From Bombus terrestris (lineage: Eukaryota; Arthropoda; Insecta; Hymenoptera; Apidae), in contig NC_063281.1 in the NCBI RefSeq assembly GCF_910591885.1, positions 11,639,200-11,703,199 on the forward strand: a stretch of 64,000 bases of DNA. The letters are read 5' to 3'. Of this stretch, positions 10,576 through 21,842 are shown one piece after another. Below the pieces are notes generated by a model. The model saw only the letters and a program-made list of their open reading frames with translations. It searched no databases and was not told where the DNA came from. The first letter of the stretch is position 1; each line of letters opens with the position of its first letter. The position numbers were made by a program, and so were the translations under genes.

Positions 10576-13500
10576 ATGTGGAGCTCGGTTACTGCGGCTG
10601 GCAGTGAAAATGGGCCCGCACCACCTTCCAGAAGCAAGCACAGCGCTACTTTGCTCGCAGGGCACGTATATCTCCTTGGCGGACGAAACGGCAATCTTCC
10701 TCTCAAAGACCTCTGGCGATACAGCCTCGGTAAGTGATAATTACTATCGCTTTCAATTCTTGCTCGACGATATATACGAATAGTTAGTAGCGAGCTTTGC
10801 AACTAACGACGGAATTATGGAAAGCGAAAAGGGAAAGTGGAATTAGTGGGTGGAAAAAATCCTTGTAATTACAAGAGGTATTAATACACGACGTCTGAGT
10901 AACTTGAATACGGTACACGAACAACATCTCTGACCAACGCACCCTACCATCTCGCTCGGTGAACGAGGGTGCGCGACGGAATTTAAACGGGGTTCAGTCT
11001 GATCAATAATACGCCATTATTAAAGCCCACGTATATCAACTAAATCCGCCGGCGATACTCCACAATTACGACTGTTTCCACGGAGATCAGACGTACGCGA
11101 ATTAATTGCACCCTCATGTGATAATCCATGGCTTATACGCGTCATAACCAGCACCGTGCGTTTGGCCATTGCGTCTCATAACTGTAAAATCAGTCGAAAC
11201 ACTCCGGTTCTTATACGAGACGTCTAGAAGCAAAGTGCAGGTGATATTTCTCTGGTATATGGAATAAATCGCATTTCAAGTTCAGAAGAATTAAAAATAT
11301 CGTAGGTAGAGTGTCTGGAGGTAAAAGTTACGTGACATTTATATACACATTTCTTTTTATGAACTTTGTTTTTCAATTCATTAGTTATCGAATACGGAGA
11401 AAACTATTTCATTGAACTTTACATGCTTTTGACATTAGCAATCTTCTGGTAAACAATGTTTTGCGAGACATAAAACCCGAAACAACAGATTTTAGAAGCA
11501 TCTTAGCGGTAGGAAATTTATGTTGCCAAGGTTTATCCTTCTGAATCATCTAAAAACGAATAAACGTTAGGATAGTATACTAAGCGAGGCAGTGTATTGG
11601 AAATTGAATCGAAAATGTCGAAGCGACTTTAGAGTTATGAGACGTACCGTATCAATCATTTCGTAGCATCGCGTTCAAATCGATCAGTTTTTTTCAATCG
11701 CGAATTATTTGCTGGAAACCACGCTTAGTCTTAGCAGAAAAAGTTCACTAAGAATCAAATAGAAGCATCTCTTATTCGGCTTAAATAGCCGACCACGTAG
11801 AGCCTAGCCAAGTTTCGATCTGCTTGACTGGCAACACACTAAACGTATTCCCTGTGGTCTCTACATCGACCGATATCGGAATCAGCCAGCGAATTCACGC
11901 GAGCGGATTTTAAATTGGTCAAAGTCCTGGTTACGTTCTTTTAGGAAAGAAACGTTTAAATCGTGCGATGATCCGAACCAGAACACGTTACTGTGGATAA
12001 TTCGACGTTGTACGCAAAATACGAGGCGAAATCCTAAAGTGAATTTGCAATGGTCGATGGTACGTCCACGAGGTGCCCTATTCATCAGAAGGGATTGTTC
12101 GGCTACGACTTCGGGTGAATATTAAAGCGGCATCGGAAGGGTTGGATGTTGGCGGTTTGTCTCCTGGGGGCAAATACTATCAGAGTAACCCCTGGTATGT
12201 TTTAAAAGCATAGCATTGTCGATACTTGATCTTGCAAAAATATTGTGATACCTCGAAGAACCGTAAGAGTACTTCGTCCTTGTATGTTTTGTTTCACCCT
12301 CTTTTGCGAGCGGTGGGAATTTCAAAGGGTTCTTGTCCTTTATTTTCTATTTATTAAATCGATGTCTATCCTAAAACTTTAATGACGATGGTAAAACTGC
12401 AATAGCGTGCAGATATTTCTTTTGTATCGTTGTATGCCGATACATCGATTTCTTTAATACATTTTTCAACAAGCTGTTAACTTAAACACGAACGAGCGTA
12501 TTACAAACATTTGTCGAATGAAAGCGAGCGAAGAAACATGCTTTAATATTTGTATTTGGAGTTGCAATAAGTGCGAGAACGCGTTGATACAACGTATTGA
12601 AATGAATTAGTATTATAGCCACTCACGTGGCTTAATCCATTTTTACATCGAATGCCTACTTTGTGATGATTTTGATAAAGATTAGAGATCTATAGCGGAT
12701 CGATCGTTTCTACTCGCTTCGAGTCGATTATTTCCTTTCTCTGTCATCAAAGTCATCGCAAGTTTATCCTGCGAACAGCATTTTTCGAACAAAAGGGTGC
12801 ATAGCTTCGTAGCCAGCTAGATACGACACGTGTTCGTAATCAATGTCGGGCATCTCTAGTGTCAGTCTAAGAGAGCCGCAACTACTTCAGCTAACACATT
12901 ATGCTTCTTACGTAAATTTCGTACGCTTTGTTCTCGAGCACGTTCCAGTGCGAAGCTGCGATTCGAACGTTTTTGCCGTAGAGCAACACTTTTTTGATTT
13001 TCGTTGGAAAATACAGAAGAACAGCGAGAGGTGGAAAGTGGAAGAAAGAATCTTTTGTTCGGCATCGAGCAAGAAAAATCTCGTCCTTCCTTTATTCATA
13101 CGATATAACGTAACTTCATGCCCCGCTGATTTCCTTTGCCTTTATTTTTCTGAGCGGATTAGGGGAGCGTCCCTTTTCTCTTTTCGTAAAACTTCCGAAG
13201 GGTAAAAAAGAACGTCTATCTCTTGTTAAACCCATGCAATAAAGGAACAAGTTTTAACGCACCCTTCAAAGCGTCATTAACTTAACGTTGAATGAATTTA
13301 GATTTATTCGATCTCCTTTTACGTAGATTACGTAAAAATCATGCTCTGATTCTTGCAAAAAGAAGAACCATGTTCTGTCAACGTACAAGGTGTCCCTGCA
13401 ATCGTAATGTAGACTCAGAAGGAGCAATTCTTTATGAAAAAATTAATTGTAAATGTAGAATAAAATTTTGCGTTTGAGGCTTCGTCCTCGAGTAAAACGC

Positions 13501-16500
13501 GATCTTGAGAATTTCGCAAAACCTTCATTCCGCACTTTTCACTTACTTTTTTCACGAGGAATCATTTCTTACTTAGTTGCACCATGATTGCACAGACACC
13601 CTGTGGTTTTTGTTTTAATACGCGAGTCGCGGTATAATTATTTCTCGTACATTTCGTTCTTTTCTTTTCGCGTCCTTGGCACTGCTTGCATTTAATCCCT
13701 CGAACACACTGCAACATTCGCCGTCGTCCCTATGTTTCTAAGAAGCCCCGACCGCTTGGAGGATTTATTTCAGAGCAGCAGATTGCCGAGGCGGGTGAAA
13801 GTGTGATTTAGCGCGTCGAAAAAGATTTCTAGATACCCCTGAGATTACGATTCCCTTTGCGTGTCTTCCTTTTAATTTTGCACGGTGTTGCATCGATGTA
13901 GTAATTTCACACGAACACTCGTGCACTCTCGTTCGCAAGTGTCGAGACATTGGCTGGTCTCATACAAAGCATCGACAACTGACTCGAATCGATTGCGAAT
14001 ATTCGAACGGACATCTGATTTGTTCGAGCTTACCGATAAATATGTAACGAGCAGGTGTTCTGATATTTATGGCTGGCAGTGTAAGCGAGTTTCTGAAGAT
14101 ATGCCGAAAAATAAGGGCGCCGCTTGTGCCGTTAAGTGGCACGGCATTCTTTATCCTAGCAAAAACTAGGACAACTGTATGCATACACGTTGCATGTTAC
14201 AGCGGAAACAGGTAATTAAAGCGTGCAACAACGGCATACATTAAAAAAACTGCAGCCGCTAAATTAAGCATACCGTCTGGATGCGAAACACGCGACACCG
14301 ATAAGACGAGCCTCTTTGTTCCTCCACTCTGTTGCAATTCTTTTAATCGCGACTTCATCGCCCCCCTAGCGGAAAAATGCACAAAGCCAGAGTCGCGTAA
14401 ATCTTGTTTATCCAGCTTGATGCAAAGAGAGAAATAGAGAGAGAGAAAGAGAGAGTCTGGAATATGAAAACGTTTGGAATAACGAGCTGACGGGTTAACC
14501 CTTTCTTTATTTTCTTTACAGCCGACAGTAAATGGGAGGAATTGCATCCTGGGGGAGAAAGACCGCCAGCACTTCAGGAACACAGCGCGGTAGCTTACAA
14601 GGATTGCCTTTACATTTTCGGGGGCGAGCTCGGCTTTTCCGCAGGCACGGAAACGCCACTTTGGGTTTACAATGTCAAGGTAACGTATCACCCAAGGCAA
14701 ACCGGATTGCACCCTCTCTCGAAGAACGTTACACGTGTCGCGGTAAACTTCGTTCGATCGAATCGGAAGCATCGAGATGCGTCTTGATTGCGAACTTGCG
14801 TTGCTTATACCAGGGGAAATGTTATAGCTCAGAGTAAAACGGAAATTAAAAATAATAAAATGTCTTTGGGGACTTGCTCCTTGAGAAAATCGGGATATAC
14901 GTTTGTATACGTACAAGTATATCCAATGAAAGATGGTTCAAGCCACGTAAATAACGAGTTCGCACAAGTAGAGTGGTTTCAACTTCCTGGAATTCGAGTA
15001 ACGAGACTTCTAATATCTACGACTCAAACGAATAACAATGTTATTTACTGCCACGCTATAAGTGACTAAGATAATATAAGATAACTATACTCAAAGTAAG
15101 ATAAGGTATATATAAGACGATATATATATATAAATAATTACGAAAATGAATTTCAGTAGGAAATTGATTTCTATTTATACGAGATTCCCGTAAACGAACC
15201 GTCAGCTATGCGTACCGGTTAAATTCGTTAAGAAGATTTAGTTTCATTCGAATTTAGGCGATTCGATTTGACGGAGCCGTGGCAGCCTCGAGGTATTTGG
15301 CCCTATGATGCTCCTGGCATCGAGGGTTTCGACACCCTCGGTTGAACAAACCAGACGAAGGACCATGTTGGCCTTGATTGACAATATCTTGCTCCGATGC
15401 TTTTCATCTAGTCCCGTTACTGAAATTCGTTCGAAGATACAAAACGACGATATTAGGAACTACGCATAAAGCGAGTAGAGGGGAAATCTTCTTGGTTGCT
15501 CGTTTGGAACGAGAGCTATTGAACAATAGCTCTTCCTCAAAGTTCTTGCCACTTCATGCAGTATAACGATAGGTTTCGTACGATTGTTCGCTATGCTTGT
15601 CTCATGGTTGTCCTTAGTTGTAGTTTACTGGTTCCTGAACCCAACCCTCTCTTTTTCCACTCCCCTAGAAGACAAGTTGTCATGTACATCCGATACGTCG
15701 GGTCGTAGTTTGTCTTTTACGTCGTTTCTATCGATGTTGTGGTTTCCTCTGGGTATTATTCTTTCATCTGTCTTCAGCGTCATCAGCAGCCCCTATGCAC
15801 CGCTTCTCGTGTCCTTCCTTGCAGATCGAGTAACGCGATTAAGGCTTTTGCAAGCTGTGCCATCGTGCTATTTACAGAATGAGCTAGAAATCTTGGTATA
15901 TTCGAAAAGGAAGTGATTTCTTACGTAAAAGTAGGTTAAAAACGTAGAACTATAATTTCTTTCGTATTTCGACTTAAGTTTTTTCGACGTATATCGCGAT
16001 CAATCACGAGTCTCTGGTCGCCATCTTGTTATTCTCGTGATGATTGACCGTCGTGGATGCATCATTCGTCACTGTCATCTCCAATTTACCGCCATTACCT
16101 TTCGAAGGTATCGAGTTCCATCGATCGATGCACACATCGTGCGATATATTTGTTTGTTCCGACAGGCAACTATCTTGTGTCAGGTGAAAAATCGATATAA
16201 CTGAAGATTACAAGGGAGAGACATAATAAGTTAGGTTTTTTTATCTTTTAAAGAGTTGTAGCGTCTACCGATAAAGTTTATCATGTTTTTTCCATGTGAT
16301 TATTTACTGTATTCGATATTCGACAACATGTGACAATTCTTTGATGCTTGCAGTTTAACTAGAGTAATTTTTTTGACAACAGCTGGTGTCAACAGCCCTT
16401 CCTTCCATTTCGTACCCTCGAAATTGAATGGCGCTTATCCTCCCAAGGGTTCCTCTTCCCTCAACCTGTATACCATTAAAAATTGATAAACCCGGGGCAC

Positions 16501-19500
16501 ATATGAAACGTGGTATCAGTTTCACCTTAATAATTCCTCTCCTTTCAGCAATATGCACTTGTGAAAGATGAGGATATTAGAAAGTATAAACACAAACGAT
16601 GTCTTTGTTTAATTCTTTATAAATTATCGAGAAAGGACAGAAAGAAGACGATGGTCGCAAATGGAAAAAACTATGAATCTATCAGATCATTCCTCTTCCT
16701 TCGACTATTTCTTCTCCTGTCGTGTTTTTCCCCGCGTGATCTTAAGATTACACGAACCGCCTACTTTTCTCTTTTTAATTTTCCCTAAAATCCGAACTTT
16801 CTTTTCCGCGTTGCTATGGTTACTCTTGGCCCGTTTGTTTTTATTCATTGGACCATGTCGAAGGCCTGGGATATTCCCCGTTGCTTGTCTCTTCGCAATG
16901 TATTATTGAAATCCGCGTTACGAATCCGTCAGGCGAACCCGATTGGTTAAGCCGGAGGGGTTGCTTCGTGGTATGCTCTCTTTCCACTCTCTTTCTCGTC
17001 TTCCCTCCGAGCTTCGTTAAAATTCTCTCTTGCGTACGGTAAATCGAAGTCGGAAGAGAAATTTCATCCCGTCGAATATTCTTTTTTCCTTTTTTTTTTT
17101 TTTAAATTGACGACAGCCGCTCGATTTAGTCCGAAGACGCGAAGATTCATCGATATATCGCGCGTCTGTTTAAAGTTTTACAGCGATTCGCGTAATTGAT
17201 GATACCCAACTGTTCTCTCGCTAATTTTACAGCGTTTTAACGTGGATGGCGAATTTAGCTAGTATTCCACCCTTTCGCAACCCCCTCGTACCGTAATACA
17301 GGGTAGACGCAAGTGGCTATACAGACCTATCAACTTTAGGCACGTACTTGGAGTTACGTAATTACTTTCAGCACCCCTGCTATATAGCTTATATACCGTC
17401 CTTCCATCTTCCTTCCTTTGCATGTACGATCGCAGACCCTTGGCTAAGCCAACGCGTTTGCTTCTTTCTCTTTGACGCTACACATTGACGGACTGGAGCG
17501 AAAGGCTCGCTGTGATCGCCACTATGCTTCAAAAGATACGAACGTCGCTGCTATCTCACATATGACAACGGACAGAAAAAATATTGGTAATTGGTTTCAT
17601 GAGAAAACGAACGAATGATAAAATACGCATTTAATGATGAATTTTAAATGTAGAGATAGTTTTGATATACATAGATTTAGTTAACAGTATATTGGAATTA
17701 AATGTTGTTCCTCTATACGAGGTAGAAAATGTGACTTGTTACGTTCTTCGTATTTAAATGTGGTCAAAAATTCTCATTCTCATGTCATAATACATACGGA
17801 CATCGGTTATGTTTCTATTAAATATAGAACAGGTAAGTAGAGGAGAGCCCTGCTATCCTTCGAAAATAAATCGTGCGTTGCTTATGTCCTACATATTTTC
17901 ATCAGTATTTTTTCAAGGTAAACGATTAAAAATAGATCGATGCATTTAACCAACTAGCGATATTTTATGCTTTTCTTTATTCTATACGTCATTCCTCCCC
18001 CCTTTTTTTTTGAATAATTCAAAATACGATAATGCCGAAGAAGCTGTCATTAGACCAGAGGTATCAAGCTGGATCTACTCGAACGACAAAATGGGGGAGT
18101 GACGAATTAGAACTCTTGTGTGCCTTTTGTTACGTGCAACCCCAGTCTGGTCGAAATTGGAGAATTCTCTCGTCTATTGTCACCTGACTCGAATGATTAA
18201 CCCTCTGATACTCGCTAAGATTACCAAAGACTAAAAGCCTAATATCGTCAAACTTTACCAATATAATCGTAGCACTTGAGGTTTGTTACGATGCCAATGA
18301 AATTTCAAAATGTAGTTCAAACGATACTTTGTTTGAATATCGACCAAATACTCGACGTTTGACGAGTACAGAAAGTATCAGGATTTTTCTTTGCATTCGA
18401 GAATTTGTTATTTGTAGACCAACATGTGGAGGAAAGTAAGAGCGCAGAGAGGTTGTGCGGTTCCCAGAGGTCGAAGAGGCCATACTGCTTTAGTTCATCG
18501 TGGTCAGATGCTCATTTACGGTGGTTATCAAGATCTACGTGGCAGCTCTCCAGAATTGTGGGCATTCCATTTCGGTAAAATTTCAGAATTTTTACGATTA
18601 AACTGTTAACGTTTATGCAAATTCATATCTCTGTAGACGCAATTAAACGAATAACACAGACAAAAAGTTTCACCTAATGCGCTTCGTTTCCTATACTTTA
18701 TTTTATATACTATGTGTACTCTATGTATTCTTGCATCTTGAAATTTCCCATAAGTGCATAAGAATCGGAAATCTATTAATGATGTACATATTTCGAAAGG
18801 TGGCTGACGATACGATCGATAATGTACGTTTTAGAAACGGAATCGTGGCATCTTCTTTCCTCCAGCGAAAGCGGACCAGCAGCGAGGCACAAACACTCGG
18901 CAGTTTTACACGGTGACGCCATGTACATTTATGGGGGTATGACCGACCTACAAGAGAGAAGCGATTGCTGGCGATGGGACGTGAAGACCGCTTCCTGGTG
19001 CCTGTTGAAGAACAAACCAGGACCAGGACCTCTTCATGGACACGCAGCCTGCAGGCTTCCCAGTTGTATGCTAATTTTCGGTGGAGAAAGCGGTGGTTTA
19101 GCTACGAACGAACTATGGAGGTTTCATTTCGGTAAAAAATCCAAACATTAGTAGCACAACGATTTTGTTCGTCGAAAAAGATACGAGGTGTGAAACTTCT
19201 TGAAAGGTACGGAAACGTGGGAGAAATTATCAGTGCCAGGTCCTAAACCCCAGCCAAGAGCGGAAAGCGTTGCATTGGCAGTTTCCGAACTGATAATTCG
19301 AGGGACCAATATCGACAATTCGAAACCAAAACCGAGAAATCAAAGGACGAGACTTTGTAACAATAGGATATCACCGAATGAAGCACCGGCTAGACCGAGC
19401 TTTCTTAAAGAAATTTCGAAATTGTCGCAAATTAATCTATCGCGGCTAAGTCATCCGACAAAGTGCAGCTATTCCGTTTTAAGTGGCCAAGATGACAACG

Positions 19501-21464
19501 AGGAAAGTCCGCAAGAGGTATGTTTCCTCTTTAATTATGTTTGTATTAAGTATCCGGACACTTATCTATATTGGACAAGGTATATTTTAATTAGAAAATT
19601 GTGAATGAATCGAACTGCTGTAATTTTATCCTGTATAACTACCATAGTTACGTACGATAGAATATTATGCCGCGTTTAAATTGACTTTTAAAAGTCAATT
19701 TCCTTCAAACTTTCCGAAATTATTTTGTTAATTGACAAGATTCTTATTTTCAAATTCTGTAATTTCTAAATTACAACACAAATTAACCCTGCTGAATTTT
19801 CGACATAATCACGTTCTCCTAATCTGTATACTCTGGTCAAAATCGAATACTGTTGAAATACACGTCAAACAAAGTGCCCGGATACTTATAAAAAAATAGT
19901 TTGTCTTTACCATTCCCTTGTACTCGTATTATATGCACACGTATCAAGCTTTATATCTGCACAGAAAACGCATGTGACAAATGAGCCTGCCTGCAGGCGA
20001 ATACGTACTATCCGTTTCAGCAAGTGGACTCCGAGGTTGTCGAGCCATCTACGGGTATGGTGAAATCACGAAGCGCTAATACGCTAGCTCGTAGAAGACA
20101 GAAACAGCCGGAAACAACATATAAAAACGTGGACACGAACAATTGCAACTACGCAACCGGTGGTTCCGGCATGACAAGAGATCCTATCTCGGTACCGAAT
20201 TTCCGTGCTCTGACCTTGCCCACTCCGGTCCTGACACCTGTAGAAGTAGCCAGGCTTGTTTTCGTCGACCCAGACGAAAATAGCGACAACGAAGAACGAA
20301 AGGAACCTCCTACCTCTAGGCTGATAGAAGTTCAAGAGGAAAGGCGGTAAGTGCACTTTCGTACTGCTATTTTTGTAGGCGGAAGCGTCACTAGGTGGAT
20401 GGATAAGCGATACAATCCGTAAAATAAAGTGTTAATTGGTAACAACGACCGTGTATACACTTGCGTTGAAAAATAGAGCACCTTCTTTTTAGTTTTTACT
20501 TATTTTTGGTAATCGATGTAAATTATTCATTTCAAATGAAATATATTTTTCTAGTAAAATTTCTAATATCTCAGCAATCTATTCTTCATCATTGAAATCT
20601 ATCAACTTTCGCTGTCGACGGAATTTCCTTTACTACATCGCTTCCACCTACTTTACAATCTACTACGTTAGAATCGCAACGAAAGTTACATAAGGAATAC
20701 AGAGATGAAGATCCTTGGAAATTTCCAGAGACTTCGCGGCTGTGCACCAGGCCTGTCAGCCGACACGAGGCGAGAGTTACAGCTCGCACCTTTACGAAGC
20801 GGCGCTACAAACACCAAAAACACCGACCACGTCAAAAATTCCTACGTCCGCGTCGGTTCGATTCGCTGACTTGGAAGAAGGTGAAGAATCGACGTCGGAC
20901 TACGCGAGTATAGAAGCCCGTAGTCCCGGTGATCCACTCGCCGACGACGATTGGCAATCAGGACGAAAGAGCAAACAGTATCGCCCCATAGTTACCCCAT
21001 CGACGATACGCGAAGGTCAATTCGGCTTTTGTAATCCAAATTACCTCGGACTGGATGAAACGAAGAGTCATCATCAGCAACAGCAACAGCAACAACCTCA
21101 GGATGGCAAGTACGCGAGATTATTGAACAGTCCACCGGATAGTGTCTTGGAGGACGAACCGGGCAGATCGGCCTCGCAAACGTTTGCGGAATTACTAGAA
21201 CTTCAAGAAATTAAAAGGGTACCAAGAGCGCCGCCTAAAAGTTTACCATTAGGATCTCCGTCGAGGAGAGCAGTCAGTGCGTCGAGAGCCGAGAGACAAC
21301 GAGCTAAGGTTGCTGCGGCTGACATCAAGGAAACCGAGACACCATCGTATGGACCAGCGCCACTTTATGTTTTTTTAGTTGGCGGGAAAGAAAAGGGTCA
21401 GGTGACGGTGTTCGCGAGGCCCGTTTCTTTGTGGAAATTGCAATTAGCGCCACACATTTTTTAA
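10576..21464 (+). CDS. Kelch-repeat beta-propeller protein, 7 exons, 712 aa
   Basis: Coding exons are 10576-10729, 14522-14679, 18418-18574, 18835-19131, 19207-19517, 20021-20346 and 20729-21464. All introns are GT-AG, phases agree, and the frame ends at TAA 21462-21464. The N-terminal half (residues 20-270) holds five Kelch blades with the double-glycine signature at residues 35-36, 85-86, 139-140, 190-191 and 239-240, each followed by a conserved Trp, plus a degenerate sixth blade. Such propellers are protein-interaction platforms. Residues 280-712 look disordered: Arg/Ser/Pro-rich with acidic patches and a Q7 tract (584-590), ending in a hydrophobic segment, LYVFLVGGKEKGQ, that looks conserved. 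No BTB, BACK or F-box domain is visible, so this is not a cullin-3 adaptor of the usual layout. The acceptor of exon 7 is ambiguous (20710 or 20728, both in frame). The start may not be the true N-terminus: the exon begins at 10569 behind a splice acceptor and stays open upstream of ATG 10576. Confidence 0.8.
18286..18313 (-). repeat. fragment of the CAGTGGCTCACG element family
   Basis: A 28-base segment in Kelch intron 3 matches the reverse complement of 60902-60930 with one or two differences (shared GCCAATGAAATTTCAAAATG). It is an internal part of the terminal region shared by the copies at 9775 and 60838. The outer end is not recognisable, so it is an old fragment. Confidence 0.5.
18611..18779 (+). 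repeat. interspersed repeat, copy in a Kelch intron
   Basis: The left part (TTTATGCAAATTCATATCTC) and the right part (ATTTCCCATAAGTGCATAAG) correspond, in the same order and at nearly the same spacing, to parts of 45013-45184 in a MARVEL-gene intron. The middle is poorly conserved. The left motif alone recurs at 36022 and 59904. This is best read as a small non-autonomous transposon family; the exact borders are uncertain. Confidence 0.5.
19544..19891. repeat. inverted-repeat pair with central palindrome
   Basis: TATTAAGTATCCGGACACTT (19544-19563) and the reverse complement of 19872-19891 (TTATAAGTATCCGGGCACTT) agree at 17 of 20 positions and enclose about 310 bases. Between them, 19678-19701 is a perfect 24-base palindrome whose half site is AAATTGACTTTT. 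The whole lies in Kelch intron 5. It could be a small DNA transposon, or two ends of neighbouring elements facing each other; the left repeat begins 27 bases after the exon 5 donor. Confidence 0.5.
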
Positions 21465-21836
21465 AAACGATAAGTACGTTTATTGGTTTTATGCATTTTT
21501 ACACGAATAGTTCCATGAAATCGAGCGATCGATTTTCTTCGAAAGACTTGCCTGTTGCTCTTGAGGAGCGAACAATCGATAAACGCAATTTCCTAATGCC
21601 AAATGAAGACTGCAGGGGAAGAATACGATAAGTCAAATTTCACACTTTTTATAGAGAGTTTCGAGATTCGGCGCGTTAACAGTTCGCCTCGTGTTATCAA
21701 AATTAGCTTTTTATTTGGTTTTTAAAATTTTAGAATTATTGTTCGTCGTAATATCAAAATTAATAATTACACCTTTGATTTACACAAAACATCGTCAACT
21801 CATCGTTAATTTTAAAAGATTTACATGTTTGAATCT

Positions 21837-21842
21837 AATAAA
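21837..21842 (+). terminator. candidate poly(A) signal of the Kelch gene
   Basis: AATAAA 373 bases downstream of the Kelch stop codon, in AT-rich sequence. It is the first canonical hexamer I noticed after the stop. Confidence 0.4.

Noticed and set aside
12843..13205. 120-codon plus-strand frame in Kelch intron 1
   Set aside because: Aromatic-rich composition from T-rich DNA, open frames also on the other strand, no domain.
14197..14916. 239-codon open frame on the minus strand
   Set aside because: It lies antisense across Kelch exon 2 and its flanking introns, shows no domain, and its composition is that of a read-through of non-coding sequence.
16000..16052. Imperfect inverted repeat around CTCGTGAT
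   Set aside because: The arms need a three-base gap to pair, and no other copy or element border was seen.
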